The notes under the pieces were generated by a model. It saw only the letters and a program-made list of their open reading frames with translations. It was not told the DNA's origin and ran no database searches. A program made the position numbers and the translations under genes. A stretch of DNA of 64,000 nt from the NCBI GenBank assembly GCA_013044385.1, contig JABEUN010000004.1:29413-93412 (forward strand), given 5' to 3'. This DNA comes from Acidimicrobiaceae bacterium. Its GTDB lineage: Bacteria; Actinomycetota; Acidimicrobiia; Acidimicrobiales; Acidimicrobiaceae. Position 1 is the first letter of the stretch. Each line of letters begins with the position of its first letter. Positions 38,282 to 47,582 of the stretch are shown piece by piece.

Positions 38282-38856
38282 GCGATACGTCGGTGTCTGT
38301 ACAGATTCCACGCCTCAAGGTCAAGTACAACGAGGAGCTCCGAGCGCAGTTGCAGGAGTCTCTGGGCTTGAAAAATGTAATGGAAGTTCCAAAGCTTGTA
38401 AAGATCAGCGTCAATGTTGGTGTGGGAAGGGCTACACAGCAGGCCTCACAGCTCGACGGAGCCGTGCGTGACCTTGAGATCGTAACTGGTCAAAAGGCGG
38501 TCACAACCAAGGCGCGGAAGTCGATTGCCAGTTTCAAGCTTCGAGCAGGGAACCCAATTGGTGCAAGGGTTACCCTTCGTGGTGACAGGATGTGGGAGTT
38601 TTTGGATCGGCTGATCGCCGTGGCAATCCCTCGTATACGTGACTTCCGAGGGTTGTCGCCAAAGTCCTTCGACGGGAACGGTAACTATACCTTTGGAGTG
38701 ACTGAGCAGCTGATCTTTGCTGAGATCGATTACGACAAGGTCGATTCAACCAGAGGTATGGATATCACAATCGTCACCACTGCAAGGGACGACAGAGAAG
38801 GTCGGGCTCTTTTGGATGCGTTCGGTTTTCCGTTCCGTAAGGAAGGGGTTCAGTAA
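38278..38856 (+). CDS. rplE: 50S ribosomal protein L5
   Basis: L5 carries 5S rRNA and contacts P-site tRNA. The 192-residue protein has [40 protein letters not shown] sequence ([20 protein letters not shown]) and [24 protein letters not shown] overlap with rplX. It is of normal length, with a slightly long N-terminus. Confidence 0.97.
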   Translation: MSDTSVSVQIPRLKVKYNEELRAQLQESLGLKNVMEVPKLVKISVNVGVGRATQQASQLDGAVRDLEIVTGQKAVTTKARKSIASFKLRAGNPIGARVTLRGDRMWEFLDRLIAVAIPRIRDFRGLSPKSFDGNGNYTFGVTEQLIFAEIDYDKVDSTRGMDITIVTTARDDREGRALLDAFGFPFRKEGVQ

Positions 38857-38858
38857 CT

Positions 38859-39044
38859 ATGGCCAAGAAGGCTTTAGTAGTCAAGGCGAGTAGGAAGCCT
38901 AAGTATAGGGTTCGTGCGTATACGCGTTGTTCAAGGTGCGGTCGACCACACGCTGTTTTTAGGAAGTTCGGTCTCTGCAGGATCTGTCTGCGCAATATGG
39001 TTCATCAGGGCGAGATCCCCGGTGTGACCAAGGCAAGTTGGTAA
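38859..39044 (+). CDS. rpsZ: 30S ribosomal protein S14, zinc-binding (type Z)
   Basis: The 61-residue short S14 form with the zinc pattern CSRC...CRIC ([20 protein letters not shown] then ICLRN). It ends KASW as usual. The longer zinc-free S14 is not in this window. It lies between rplE and rpsH as expected. Confidence 0.97.
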   Translation: MAKKALVVKASRKPKYRVRAYTRCSRCGRPHAVFRKFGLCRICLRNMVHQGEIPGVTKASW

Positions 39045-39053
39045 GGGGTAGCT

Positions 39054-39458
39054 ATGGGCTTCAGTGATCCAATTGCAGATATGTTGACTCGGATTCGTAA
39101 CGCGAACCAGGCGATGCACGATGTCGTGCGCATGCCGGGTTCGAAGATGAAAGAGAGTCTTGCGAAGATCCTCGAGCGTGAGGGTTATATCGCTGGGTAT
39201 TCCGTTCATCCGAACGAGGGTAAGCCGGGTACGACCCTTGAGATCAGGATGAAGTATTCGTCCCAGCGAGAGCGTACGATTAGCGGACTCAAGAGAGTGT
39301 CCAAGCCTGGCCTGAGGGTCTATTCGCAGGCTGGACATATCCCGAGGGTTCTTGGTGGTTTAGGTGTGGCAGTTCTGTCCACCTCTAGGGGCTTGATGAC
39401 CGATGCCGAGGCTCGCAAGGCGAGCGTCGGTGGCGAGATCATCTGCTTTGTGTGGTAG
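39054..39458 (+). CDS. rpsH: 30S ribosomal protein S8
   Basis: S8 is a primary 16S-binding protein and in many bacteria represses the spc operon. The 134-residue protein has [40 protein letters not shown] and the C-terminal [20 protein letters not shown] then [10 protein letters not shown]. Length is normal. Confidence 0.98.
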   Translation: MGFSDPIADMLTRIRNANQAMHDVVRMPGSKMKESLAKILEREGYIAGYSVHPNEGKPGTTLEIRMKYSSQRERTISGLKRVSKPGLRVYSQAGHIPRVLGGLGVAVLSTSRGLMTDAEARKASVGGEIICFVW

Positions 39459-39470
39459 GCGGAGGAATCT

Positions 39471-40013
39471 ATGTCGAGAATAGGTAAGGCTCCAGTTCCG
39501 GTACCAGGTGGCGTGTCGATCGAGATCGGTGCTGAGGGATACTTGAAGGTCTCCGGTCCTAAGGGCTCCCTCAATAGGGTCTTCCCAGCGGAAGTGAGTT
39601 TCCGCCAGGAGGATGGAGTTGTGTACGTCGAGAGATTGACCGACGAGCGGAGAGCCCGGGCGATGCACGGTCTGTCGCGCACGCTGCTCAACAACATGGT
39701 GACCGGAGTTACAGCCGGATTTACCAAAGAGTTGGCAATCATCGGCGTCGGATATAGGGCGGCAGCTAAGAGTACTACCGAACTAGAGCTGGCGCTCGGC
39801 TTCTCTCATCCGGTTCTCGTAGAGGCACCGGAAGGTATAAGTTTCGCTACCCCGACACCTACAAAGATTGAGGTCAAGGGGATCGACAAGGAGCTGGTTG
39901 GCCAGGTAGCCGCAAACATCCGCAAGATTCGTAAGCCCGAGCCTTATAAGGGCAAGGGTGTGCGTTACGAGGGTGAGAAGGTCCTGCGCAAAGTCGGCAA
40001 GTCCGGCAAGTAG
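39471..40013 (+). CDS. rplF: 50S ribosomal protein L6
   Basis: L6 lies near the sarcin-ricin loop. The 180-residue protein begins [20 protein letters not shown] and has the two repeated domains, with [20 protein letters not shown] and [20 protein letters not shown] near the end. GGAGG precedes ATG 39471. Confidence 0.98.
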   Translation: MSRIGKAPVPVPGGVSIEIGAEGYLKVSGPKGSLNRVFPAEVSFRQEDGVVYVERLTDERRARAMHGLSRTLLNNMVTGVTAGFTKELAIIGVGYRAAAKSTTELELALGFSHPVLVEAPEGISFATPTPTKIEVKGIDKELVGQVAANIRKIRKPEPYKGKGVRYEGEKVLRKVGKSGK

Positions 40014-40033
40014 CACCAGAGGAGAGTTTGGAT

Positions 40034-40396
40034 ATGTCTTCGAGGACAAAGACACACGCACTTAGGATTCGGCGTCACAGCCGGATCCGCAAGGCGGTTT
40101 CCGGTACGGCGGATAGGCCGAGACTGGCCGTATATAGGTCTAACAAGCACATTGTTGCACAGGTCATAGATGATCTGACCGGTCGTACCGTGGCGGCTGC
40201 TTCGAGTCTCGAGGCGGGCTTCAAGGGCGAGTCAACTGGAAACGTCGTATCGGCGAAGAAGGTCGGCGCACTGGTGGCACAGCGGGCGAAAGCAGCGGGA
40301 GTCGATGCAGTCGTCTTCGACCGCGGAGGTTTCAAGTATCACGGTCGAGTTGCAGCGCTAGCCGACGCAGCTCGCGAAGCTGGATTGGAGTTCTGA
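40034..40396 (+). CDS. rplR: 50S ribosomal protein L18
   Basis: L18 binds 5S rRNA. The 120-residue protein has [40 protein letters not shown] and [21 protein letters not shown] use ATG 40034, preceded by GGAGAG; an in-frame TTG at 40028 is also open. Its last base overlaps rpsE. Confidence 0.97.
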   Translation: MSSRTKTHALRIRRHSRIRKAVSGTADRPRLAVYRSNKHIVAQVIDDLTGRTVAAASSLEAGFKGESTGNVVSAKKVGALVAQRAKAAGVDAVVFDRGGFKYHGRVAALADAAREAGLEF

Positions 40397-40935
40397 TGGC
40401 CGAATCTCAGTACGAGGAGCGGACGATCAAGGTCAACCGGGTCGCAAAGGTCGTCAAGGGTGGACGTAGGTTCTCCTTCACGGCTCTGATGGTCATCGGA
40501 GATGGCAATGGCAGAGTTGGACTCGGCTACGGCAAGGCCAAGGAGGCCGGTCTGGCAGTCCAGAAGGGTATTGAAGAGGCAAAGAAGAACCTCTTCGATG
40601 TCCCCCTTGCCGGGAATACGATCACCCATCCGATCTTGGGTGAGGCTGGGGCAGGGCGAGTTCTGCTGAAGCCAGCGGCTCCTGGTACAGGAGTAATTGC
40701 CGGCGGTGCAGCTAGAGCCATCCTTGAGATGGCGGGTGTCAGGGACATTCTGGCGAAGTCTCTCGGGTCATCCAATGGGATCAATGTCGCTCATGCCACA
40801 ATCGCCGGCCTCAAGGGTCTAAAGAGGCCCGATGACATAGCTCGACTGAGGGGTAAGGATGCCTCAGAGGTGACCCCGGCTGGTGTGCTCAGGGCTTATC
40901 GCGAGCGTGAGTCCAAAGTCGCGAGGGAGTCATAG
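40396..40935 (+). CDS. rpsE: 30S ribosomal protein S5
   Basis: S5 is involved in decoding accuracy. The 179-residue protein has [37 protein letters not shown] sequence ([19 protein letters not shown]) and the C-terminal [20 protein letters not shown] and [10 protein letters not shown]. The ATG overlaps the rplR stop. rpmD starts directly after the stop. Confidence 0.98.
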   Translation: MAESQYEERTIKVNRVAKVVKGGRRFSFTALMVIGDGNGRVGLGYGKAKEAGLAVQKGIEEAKKNLFDVPLAGNTITHPILGEAGAGRVLLKPAAPGTGVIAGGAARAILEMAGVRDILAKSLGSSNGINVAHATIAGLKGLKRPDDIARLRGKDASEVTPAGVLRAYRERESKVARES

Positions 40936-41142
40936 ATGGCCGAGATGATTAGGGTCACTCAGGTGCGCTCGCAGATCGGCACCAAGCCGAAGCATCGCAG
41001 CACGCTTAGGGCCCTCGGGTTGGGACGAATCGGGAAATCAAACGATCTGCCGGACCGTCCAGAGATTCGTGGGATGGTGGCACGGGTAGTTCACCTTGTA
41101 GAGGTGACCGAGATTGTCGCTGAGAAGGACGGAAATCGATGA
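40936..41142 (+). CDS. rpmD: 50S ribosomal protein L30
   Basis: The 68-residue protein has IRVTQVRSQIGTKPKHRSTL and RALGLGRIGKSNDLPDRPEI, then RGMVARVVHLVEV, the complete L30 domain. It lies between rpsE and rplO as usual and overlaps the rplO start by four bases. Confidence 0.97.
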   Translation: MAEMIRVTQVRSQIGTKPKHRSTLRALGLGRIGKSNDLPDRPEIRGMVARVVHLVEVTEIVAEKDGNR

Positions 41143-41639
41143 TTAAGGTACATGATCTCCAGCCAGCGCCGGGTTCAAATCGCGACCGTAAACGGGTCGG
41201 ACGGGGAATCGGCGGTAAAGGTGGAAAGACGGCGGGTCGAGGAACCAAAGGCCAAGGTGCCCGCGATACAATTCCAGCGGGCTTCGAGGGTGGGCAACTT
41301 CCGCTTACCCAGAGGTTGCCAAAACTTAAGGGATTCAACAATCCGTTTAGGGTCAGCTACTCTGTGGTGAATCTGACTGATTTGAACGATCTTGCTGCTG
41401 AAGGTGTCGTAGTTATCGATCCGGAAGTTCTCAGGGCACACGGAAAGCTTCGCAAGAATGCTCTGCTCAAGGTGCTTGCCCAGGGTGAGATGACCGTTGC
41501 AGCGACCGTGTCGGCGCACGGCTTCTCGGCTGCGGCCGCAGAGGCGATCAAGGCCGCCGGTGGGAGTGCCGTGAAGCTCGACATGCCAAATGGTGGTCGT
41601 CGCCTCCCTGCAAAGGGTAATGCACTGACCAACCGGTAA
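41139..41639 (+). CDS. rplO: 50S ribosomal protein L15
   Basis: L15 is a late 50S assembly protein. The 166-residue protein has HDLQPAPGSNRDRKRVGRGI, then the Gly-rich GGKGGKTAGRGTKGQGAR, GFEGGQLPLTQRLPKLKGF, and the C-terminal VAATVSAHGFSAAAAEAIKA. It is slightly longer than usual at the C-terminus. A terminator follows before secY. Confidence 0.97.
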   Translation: MIKVHDLQPAPGSNRDRKRVGRGIGGKGGKTAGRGTKGQGARDTIPAGFEGGQLPLTQRLPKLKGFNNPFRVSYSVVNLTDLNDLAAEGVVVIDPEVLRAHGKLRKNALLKVLAQGEMTVAATVSAHGFSAAAAEAIKAAGGSAVKLDMPNGGRRLPAKGNALTNR

Positions 41640-41683
41640 GGTGGCTTCTATTATCCGCCCTTGAGAGTTGGGTGTTATTCTGT

Positions 41684-41720
41684 AAATCCGGACCTAGCAT
41701 TCCAGCTAGGTCCGGATTTT
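41684..41720 (+). terminator. Hairpin terminator between rplO and secY
   Basis: A perfect 15-pair stem, starting AAATCCGG and ending CCGGATTT (41684-41698 with 41705-41719), has the loop ATTCCA and ends in TTTT. The flanking A and T bases make it usable in both directions. It separates the spc ribosomal genes from secY. Confidence 0.8.
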
Positions 41721-41748
41721 GAGTGTTGTTGCACGTTGATTATTAGGC

Positions 41749-41773
41749 ATTCCCCTCTTCGTAGCTGGGGAAT
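41749..41773 (+). repeat. Second hairpin before secY
   Basis: ATTCCCC at 41749-41755 pairs with GGGGAAT at 41767-41773 across an 11-base loop, followed by CCTTTTAC. It lies about 30 bases before the secY start and may be an attenuator. Confidence 0.5.
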
Positions 41774-41805
41774 CCTTTTACAGAAGAGCGTTGGGAGCAT
41801 CTGGA

Positions 41806-43101
41806 GTGCTTGGAAATCTGAAGAACATCTTCAAGGTGAGGGATCTGAGAGGCAAGGTGCTTTTTACCTTGATGATCCTCGCCGTATACCAGCTCGGAGC
41901 CAACATACCTGTTCCTGGCACGTCGTATAAGGCGATCCAGCAGCTGGAATCGGCCGCGCAACAAGGTGGAGTCTTCACCTTCTTGAACCTCTTCTCCGGT
42001 CAGGGTCTGTCTCGTGCTGCGATCTTCGGTCTCGGTATCATGCCCTACATCACTTCGTCGATCATTATCCAACTCCTTACGACGATCATTCCAAAACTCG
42101 AGGAGTGGCGTGATCAAGGGGCGGCTGGACAGAGGAAGCTCACGCAGACGACGCGGTACCTTACAGTCAGCCTCGCCTTGCTCCAATCCACTGGACTCGT
42201 GTTCGTCTTCCATAAGGGCGGCGCTGGACTGTTACCGAACAACCAGACGTTGAATCTGATCCCTGATTTCACACTTCCCAGGGTGCTCTTTATTGTCATG
42301 ACCTTTACGGCTGGTACGGCGTTCGTAATGTGGCTCGGTGAGTTGATCACTCAACGAGGAATCGGCCAAGGTATGTCGCTACTTATATTCGGAAACGTCG
42401 TAGCGGGCCTCCCCTCGGGCGGACGAATTATTTATCAGGAGGCCGGCGCCTTCAAGTTCACGGTCATATTTATTCTGGCGCTGGCAATCATCGTGGCCAT
42501 CATCTACATGGAGCTCGGCCAGCGTAGGATCCCGGTGATCTTTGCAAGACGGGTAGTCGGTCGGCAGATGTATGGTGGCGACCAGACCTATATTCCATTG
42601 AAGGTGAATCAGGCCGGCGTCATTCCGATCATCTTCGCTAGTTCGATCCTTTACTTCCCGGTGCTGCTGTCCAATGTGATTCCGTGGAAGGCCTTTCGGT
42701 CCTTCGTTACGAACCATCTCGTCTCTCCGACGAGCTTCACCTATATAGGAATCTACGGTTTTCTTATCATCGTCTTCACCTTCTTTTACGTGACGGTTGC
42801 ATTCGATCCGCATCAGCAGTCGGAGGTGCTTCGCAAGCAGGGAGGATACATCCAAGGCATCAGACCTGGGCCCCCTACTGAGCGTTATCTGAGTCGGATT
42901 CTCAACCGGATCACCTTCCCAGGTTCCTTCTTCTTGGCGGCTGTGGCACTGCTTCCCTCGATCGCCTTGGCCATCTGGCACGTCACCGGATACCCGTATC
43001 TCGGTGTTACCCTCCTGATTGCGACCGGTGTCGCGCTCGAGACATTGAAGCAGATCGATTCTCAATTGACCATGCGAAATTACGAAGGTTTCCTGAAATA
43101 G
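41806..43101 (+). CDS. secY: Preprotein translocase subunit SecY
   Basis: SecY is the protein-conducting channel. The 431-residue protein has ten predicted transmembrane segments with family motifs: IPVPGTSYKAIQQ, FGLGIMPYITSSIIIQLL in TM2, GELITQRGIGQGMSLLIF, and a cytoplasmic loop with RRIPVIFARRVVGRQMYGG. I place the start at GTG 41806 (MLGNLKNIFKVRDLRGKVLF), eight bases after GGGAG; the in-frame TTG 41791 is an alternative. adk follows after 29 bases. Confidence 0.97.
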   Translation: MLGNLKNIFKVRDLRGKVLFTLMILAVYQLGANIPVPGTSYKAIQQLESAAQQGGVFTFLNLFSGQGLSRAAIFGLGIMPYITSSIIIQLLTTIIPKLEEWRDQGAAGQRKLTQTTRYLTVSLALLQSTGLVFVFHKGGAGLLPNNQTLNLIPDFTLPRVLFIVMTFTAGTAFVMWLGELITQRGIGQGMSLLIFGNVVAGLPSGGRIIYQEAGAFKFTVIFILALAIIVAIIYMELGQRRIPVIFARRVVGRQMYGGDQTYIPLKVNQAGVIPIIFASSILYFPVLLSNVIPWKAFRSFVTNHLVSPTSFTYIGIYGFLIIVFTFFYVTVAFDPHQQSEVLRKQGGYIQGIRPGPPTERYLSRILNRITFPGSFFLAAVALLPSIALAIWHVTGYPYLGVTLLIATGVALETLKQIDSQLTMRNYEGFLK

Positions 43102-43130
43102 TTCGACAGGGATCGAAAGGGCCTCACTGA

Positions 43131-43805
43131 ATGGTTCGAGCCACACGACTTGTCATCCTCGGAAAGCAGGGAGCCGGCAAGGGCACCCAGTGTGTTCGAC
43201 TGTCGCAACACTATGCCGTACCACACATCTCTACTGGCGACATGTTGAGAGCAGCGGTAAGGGCGGGCACTGAGTTCGGGAGAATGGCCAAGGACTTCAT
43301 GGATCGCGGTGAATTGGTCACCGATGAGGTAATTTCCGGGGTTGTTTCTGAACGGTTAGCTGAAAAGGACGCGTCCCAGCTTGGGTTCATCCTTGACGGA
43401 TTCCCTAGGACCGCTGCTCAGGCTGAGGCACTTGAGGAGATGCTCCTTCCATCGGAGCTTGACTTAGTCATAGACCTAGCAGTTCCGACTGAACTCGTTC
43501 TGAAGAGAATTGCATCTAGACGTGTCTGCAGAGTCTGTGGAGCTAACTACTCGGTCCAGTCTCCGCCAAAGGTCGACTGGACTTGCGACAATTGCGGAGG
43601 CGAAGTAGTACTGCGTGAGGACGATACCGAAGCAGCCGTCAAGCGCCGCCTCGATCTCTATGAATCACAGACCGCACCTTTGATCGACTGGTATAGCCAG
43701 AGGGAGAAGCTCGTCACTGTGTCAGGTGAGGGAGCCGCAGACGAGGTAATGCATAGGCTTATCGCCGCCGTGAATCGTGCCAAGGGTATTCCACAGTGGA
43801 GCTAA
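43131..43805 (+). CDS. adk: Adenylate kinase (long form with Cys4 zinc lid)
   Basis: Adk interconverts AMP, ATP and ADP. The 224-residue protein has the P-loop GKQGAGKGT (11-19), STGDMLRAAV, LDGFPRTAAQAEALE, and a long lid with zinc cysteines C133, C136, C152 and C155. Mycobacterial Adk is the short form without this lid, so the zinc lid here resembles Gram-positive Firmicutes-type enzymes. It sits in the usual secY-adk-map order. Confidence 0.97.
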   Translation: MVRATRLVILGKQGAGKGTQCVRLSQHYAVPHISTGDMLRAAVRAGTEFGRMAKDFMDRGELVTDEVISGVVSERLAEKDASQLGFILDGFPRTAAQAEALEEMLLPSELDLVIDLAVPTELVLKRIASRRVCRVCGANYSVQSPPKVDWTCDNCGGEVVLREDDTEAAVKRRLDLYESQTAPLIDWYSQREKLVTVSGEGAADEVMHRLIAAVNRAKGIPQWS

Positions 43806-43817
43806 GGAGGTGGGAGA

Positions 43818-44558
43818 TTGAGGCGTAGCAAGGACGAGATTGCGAAGATGCGCAGGGCCGGAAGGGTCGTGGCTGAGATCCATGAGAAGACCAGAGCTGC
43901 GATCCGGCCAGGGATTACGACTCTACAGATCGATGCGATCGCTCGTGAGGTGCTCGAGGTACGCGGTGCACGGTCAAACTTCCTCAACTATCACGGTTTC
44001 CCAGCGGTTATATGTACATCTCCCAACGAGATGATCGTGCACGGAATCCCAGGTTCCTATGTGCTCCAGGAGGGCGATATCATCTCGATAGACGCCGGTG
44101 CGATCATCGAGGGCTACCACGGTGATGCTGCTTACACTGCCGCTGTTGGTGAGGCCTCACCCGAGGCCCAGAAGCTTATGGAAGTTACCGAGGCAGCCCT
44201 GTTCAAGGCGATCGACCAGATCAAAGAGGGAAATCGGCTCAACGAGATCGGCCGTGCCGTCGAAAAGTACGTGTCTCCGTTCGGTTACGGAATCGTCCGC
44301 GAGTATGTTGGCCACGGCATTGGCACCGCAATGCACGAGGCTCCCCAGATTCCCAACTACTGGCCGGGCGAGGGTGGTCCGAAGATGAAAGTCGGAAATG
44401 TATTCGCTGTCGAACCGATGATCAACCTAGGATCGGAGCAGACCGAGACCCTTGCAGATGGCTGGTCGGTTGTGACCAAGGATGGCTCACTCTCTGCCCA
44501 CTTCGAGCACACTATAGCCATAACTGAGGACGGACCGGAGATTCTGACTGTGGCCTAG
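43818..44558 (+). CDS. map: Methionine aminopeptidase, type I
   Basis: Map removes the initiator Met from nascent proteins. The 246-residue protein has the pita-bread fold with metal ligands in ISIDAGAIIEGYHGDAAYTA (two Asp), VGHGIGTAMHEAPQIPN (His), VFAVEPMINL (Glu) and HFEHTIAITEDG (Glu). The start is TTG 43818, preceded by AAGGAGG. The short N-terminus lacks the zinc-finger/SH3-binding extension. A 194-base gap precedes infA. Confidence 0.97.
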   Translation: MRRSKDEIAKMRRAGRVVAEIHEKTRAAIRPGITTLQIDAIAREVLEVRGARSNFLNYHGFPAVICTSPNEMIVHGIPGSYVLQEGDIISIDAGAIIEGYHGDAAYTAAVGEASPEAQKLMEVTEAALFKAIDQIKEGNRLNEIGRAVEKYVSPFGYGIVREYVGHGIGTAMHEAPQIPNYWPGEGGPKMKVGNVFAVEPMINLGSEQTETLADGWSVVTKDGSLSAHFEHTIAITEDGPEILTVA

Positions 44559-44752
44559 CAGTTCTGGGCACGTTGTGCACCTAAAAAAGTGAAGAATGGT
44601 GGTGCTGGACCGACTATATTGTTCGTCTGGGTCTCACTCGCCCCTCCCCTGAGCCTGCCTTCGAAAAGTTGGTCACGTTTTGGGGTCCCGAATCATCGGA
44701 ACGGGACGGGTACCGCTGTTAAAGGTTAGTTCAATATCAATAGGAGGATGCG

Positions 44753-44977
44753 CTGACAACACCCAAGGAGGATGCGATCGTTCTTGAAGGGACTGTAATT
44801 GAGCCCCTTCCGAACGCGATGTTCCGAGTGGAACTCGAGAATGGTCACAAAGTGCTGGCTCACAGTTCGGGCAAGATGAGGATGCACAGGATCAGAATCC
44901 TTCCTGGGGATCGTGTTCAGATAGAGCTGACCCCCTACGACCTAACAAGAGGGCGGATTACTTACCGCTATAAGTAG
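44753..44977 (+). CDS. infA: Translation initiation factor IF-1, apparent CTG start
   Basis: IF-1 binds the 30S A-site during initiation. Read from CTG 44753 it gives 74 residues: [20 protein letters not shown] then [40 protein letters not shown] and [14 protein letters not shown], a full-length IF-1. In this frame a TAG stop lies at 44741, and no ATG, GTG or TTG occurs between it and the conserved start of the protein; the first in-frame ATG is inside the core (NAMFR). AGGAGG at 44742-44747 stands five bases before the CTG, which supports CTG initiation. The same 11-mer, AGGAGGATGCG, recurs inside the gene at 44766. It precedes rpmJ, rpsM and rpsK, the usual context. Confidence 0.9.
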   Translation: MTTPKEDAIVLEGTVIEPLPNAMFRVELENGHKVLAHSSGKMRMHRIRILPGDRVQIELTPYDLTRGRITYRYK

Positions 44978-45027
44978 TGAGCGAGCCAGGCAATGCCGAT
45001 AGAGGGAACCTGGAGTCAGGAAAGCCG

Positions 45028-45141
45028 ATGAAAGTACGGCCAAGTGTCAAGACGATCTGTGAGAAGTGCAAGGTTATCCGCAGGGAACGCCAGGTTCTGG
45101 TGATCTGCGAGAATCCTAGGCACAAGCAGCGGCAAGGTTAA
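45028..45141 (+). CDS. rpmJ: 50S ribosomal protein L36
   Basis: The 37-residue protein [20 protein letters not shown] then [17 protein letters not shown] has the zinc pattern CxxC...C...H, the usual form with all ligands. ATG 45028 follows AGGAAAG. It lies between infA and rpsM, its normal place. Confidence 0.97.
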   Translation: MKVRPSVKTICEKCKVIRRERQVLVICENPRHKQRQG

Positions 45142-45152
45142 GAAGAAGGATT

Positions 45153-45530
45153 ATGGCGAGGATCGCAGGGGTAGATATCCCCAGAGATAAGAGGTTGGAA
45201 GTCTCCCTCACGTACATCTTCGGGATTGGGTTGACCACCTCGAAGCAGATATGTGAGGCGACTGGTGTCAATCCAAACACTAGGGTCAAGGACCTCACTG
45301 ACGACGAAGTAGCGAAGTTACGTAACTTCATCGACCAGAGCTTCAAGGTCGAGGGAGATCTCAGGCGTGAGGTCGATCAGGATATCAAGCGCAAGATGCA
45401 GATCGGTTCCTACCAAGGGATCAGGCACCGCAGGGGCCTGCCAGTGCGTGGGCAGAGGACGCATACGAATGCGAGGACCCGTAAGGGCCCGAAGAAGACC
45501 GTTGCCGGTAAGAAGAAGGTTCGGAAGTAG
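45153..45530 (+). CDS. rpsM: 30S ribosomal protein S13
   Basis: S13 forms inter-subunit bridges and contacts P-site tRNA. The 125-residue protein begins [20 protein letters not shown] and has [39 protein letters not shown] and [20 protein letters not shown]. The start is ATG 45153 preceded by AGAAGAAGGA. Confidence 0.98.
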   Translation: MARIAGVDIPRDKRLEVSLTYIFGIGLTTSKQICEATGVNPNTRVKDLTDDEVAKLRNFIDQSFKVEGDLRREVDQDIKRKMQIGSYQGIRHRRGLPVRGQRTHTNARTRKGPKKTVAGKKKVRK

Positions 45531-45586
45531 TTAGGTAGCCGGGCACAAGTACCGGTCGACGATATAGATACAGGGGTTCAGGTTTT

Positions 45587-45985
45587 ATGGCCAAGCCAAA
45601 GCCGGGTGGACGGCGTCCACGGCGTCGTGAGCGGAAGAACATCGCTTACGGAGTCGCGCATATTCACTCATCTTTCAATAATACGATCGTTACGATCACA
45701 GATGCATCAGGAAACGTGATCGCGTGGGCGTCGGCTGGAAATGTCGGCTTCAAGGGCTCTAGGAAGTCCACCCCGTTCGCTGCTCAGGTGGCAGCGGAGA
45801 CGTGCGCCAAGCGCGCCCAAGAGCATGGAATCCGCCAGGTTGAGGTCCTGTTGAAGGGTCCCGGTTCCGGTAGGGATACGGCCCACAGGGCGATTGCCAA
45901 CACGGGGATCGAGATCGTCTCCATCAAAGACGTAACCCCGATCCCGCATAATGGTTGCAGGCCGAAGAAGCGCCGCAGGGTCTAG
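45587..45985 (+). CDS. rpsK: 30S ribosomal protein S11
   Basis: S11 is part of the 30S platform. The 132-residue protein has [40 protein letters not shown] and the C-terminal [20 protein letters not shown]. Length is normal. rpsD begins 11 bases after the stop. Confidence 0.98.
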   Translation: MAKPKPGGRRPRRRERKNIAYGVAHIHSSFNNTIVTITDASGNVIAWASAGNVGFKGSRKSTPFAAQVAAETCAKRAQEHGIRQVEVLLKGPGSGRDTAHRAIANTGIEIVSIKDVTPIPHNGCRPKKRRRV

Positions 45986-45996
45986 GAGTAGAGAAA

Positions 45997-46623
45997 TTGG
46001 CTAGATATACAGGACCGGTTTGTCGGCTTTGCCGTCGGGAAAAGGTGAAGCTCTACTTGAAGGGCGAGAAGTGTGACAAGGCATGTCCAATGGACGGGAA
46101 GAAGCCTTATCCACCAGGAGAGCACGGTAAGGATAGACAGCGTCAAGGGTCTGAGTACCTGGGCCAGCTGCGAGAGAAGCAGAAGGCCAGACGTATCTAC
46201 GGAATCCTCGAGAAGCAGTTCGTGAATATTTATTCAGAGGCGAACCGTAGTTCGGGAATCACAGGCGAGAATCTACTCAGGATGCTCGAGATGCGACTCG
46301 ACAACGTGACCTTTAGAGCTGGTTGGGCATCTTCTAGATCTCAGGCACGTCAGTTCGTCAACCATGGTCATGTCCTTGTTAATGGCAAGCGTGTAGACAT
46401 CCCTAGTTATCGCCTGAAGAAGGGTGATGTAGTGAGCCTCGTAGGTAAGACCCGGGAGAACATCCAGGTCCGCACGAACAGAGACACGCTGGCCAGAAGG
46501 CTTCCGGCCTGGCTTGAGGCGGACGGAACAGGCTTTGAGGTCAAGGTGCTCAATCCGCCGCTGAGGGATCAGATCGACACTCAAGTACGTGAGCAGCTCA
46601 TAGTTGAGCTCTACTCCAAGTAG
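45997..46623 (+). CDS. rpsD: 30S ribosomal protein S4 (zinc-binding form)
   Basis: S4 nucleates 30S assembly. The 208-residue protein begins MARYTGPVCRLCRREKVKLY and has the zinc cysteines C9, C12, C26 and C30 typical of Gram-positive-type S4, then RRIYGILEKQFVNIY and the S4 RNA-binding motif MRLDNVTFRAGWASSRSQAR followed by VNHGHVLVNGKRV. I use TTG 45997, preceded by AGGAG, since the frame upstream reads back through the rpsK end without similarity. Confidence 0.96.
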   Translation: MARYTGPVCRLCRREKVKLYLKGEKCDKACPMDGKKPYPPGEHGKDRQRQGSEYLGQLREKQKARRIYGILEKQFVNIYSEANRSSGITGENLLRMLEMRLDNVTFRAGWASSRSQARQFVNHGHVLVNGKRVDIPSYRLKKGDVVSLVGKTRENIQVRTNRDTLARRLPAWLEADGTGFEVKVLNPPLRDQIDTQVREQLIVELYSK

Positions 46624-46643
46624 CGAATCCGAAGGAGTACCAA

Positions 46644-47582
46644 TTGCTATTCATTCAGCGACCCAAGGTTGAGCCAGTTGGCGAAGCTATTGGTAATCGA
46701 CAGAGCTTCGCGATCGGGCCGTTGGAGCCGGGTTTTGGACACACCATCGGCAATTCGTTGCGCAGGGTGCTCCTCTCCTCGATTCCTGGTGCGGCGATCA
46801 CGCAGGTGCGCTTCGATGATGCACTGCACGAGTTTACGACTCTTGCAGGCGTCAAGGAGGATGTTACCGACATCATCTTGAACCTGAAGGACGTTGTTAT
46901 CAGGTCTTTCTCCGATGAACCCGTGACGATCAGGATCGACGCTAAGGGCCCCAAGGTTGTTAGGGCGGAAGACTTTGCCCTCTCGGCAGATGTGGAGCTG
47001 GTTAACCCGGATCTGCATATTGCGACACTTAGCGGGAAGGGCCGGCTGGCCTTCGACGCAGTGGTGGAGAGGGGTCGCGGCTATCGTTCGGCCGACAAGA
47101 ATAAGCGCTCCTCGACGATCGGCATAGTCCCAGTCGACTCGATCTTCTCGCCAGTGAGGAGGGTTGCCTTCAACGTCACCCCGACCCGTGTCGAGCAGGC
47201 GACGGATTACGATCTGCTCACCTTGGACATCGAGACCGACGGTTCATTGACTCCGGCAGATGCTCTAGGGTCAGCCGGCGAGACGCTTCAGACACTCATG
47301 GCCCTTGTCGCGGAGATCTCCGAAAATGCACAAGGTCTCGAGTTGACAGAAGCTGAGGTAGACGAGGTCCGCTCTTACGATCTTGATCTCGCAATCGAGG
47401 AGCTCGGGCTCACTGAGCGGCCGCGCAACTGCCTGAAGCGGGCTCAGATCAACTCTATTGGAGAGCTTCTTATGAAGACTCCTGAGGATCTGTTGGCGAT
47501 CACTAATTTCGGCCAGAAGTCGCTCGACGAAGTGGTGTCGAGGCTCGAGGGTCGTGGACTTGCATTGAGGAGTAGGGACTGA
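46644..47582 (+). CDS. rpoA: DNA-directed RNA polymerase subunit alpha
   Basis: The alpha subunit, 312 residues, dimerises through its N-terminal domain ([20 protein letters not shown] then [17 protein letters not shown]) and contacts promoter UP elements and activators through the C-terminal domain ([15 protein letters not shown], then [19 protein letters not shown]). The start is TTG 46644 with GAAGGAG upstream. rplQ overlaps its stop by one base. Confidence 0.97.
   Translation: MLFIQRPKVEPVGEAIGNRQSFAIGPLEPGFGHTIGNSLRRVLLSSIPGAAITQVRFDDALHEFTTLAGVKEDVTDIILNLKDVVIRSFSDEPVTIRIDAKGPKVVRAEDFALSADVELVNPDLHIATLSGKGRLAFDAVVERGRGYRSADKNKRSSTIGIVPVDSIFSPVRRVAFNVTPTRVEQATDYDLLTLDIETDGSLTPADALGSAGETLQTLMALVAEISENAQGLELTEAEVDEVRSYDLDLAIEELGLTERPRNCLKRAQINSIGELLMKTPEDLLAITNFGQKSLDEVVSRLEGRGLALRSRD

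Noticed and set aside
44559..44752. Promoter for infA in the map-infA gap
   Set aside because: TATATT-like sequence is present, but no properly spaced -35 element could be paired with it, so I do not list one.
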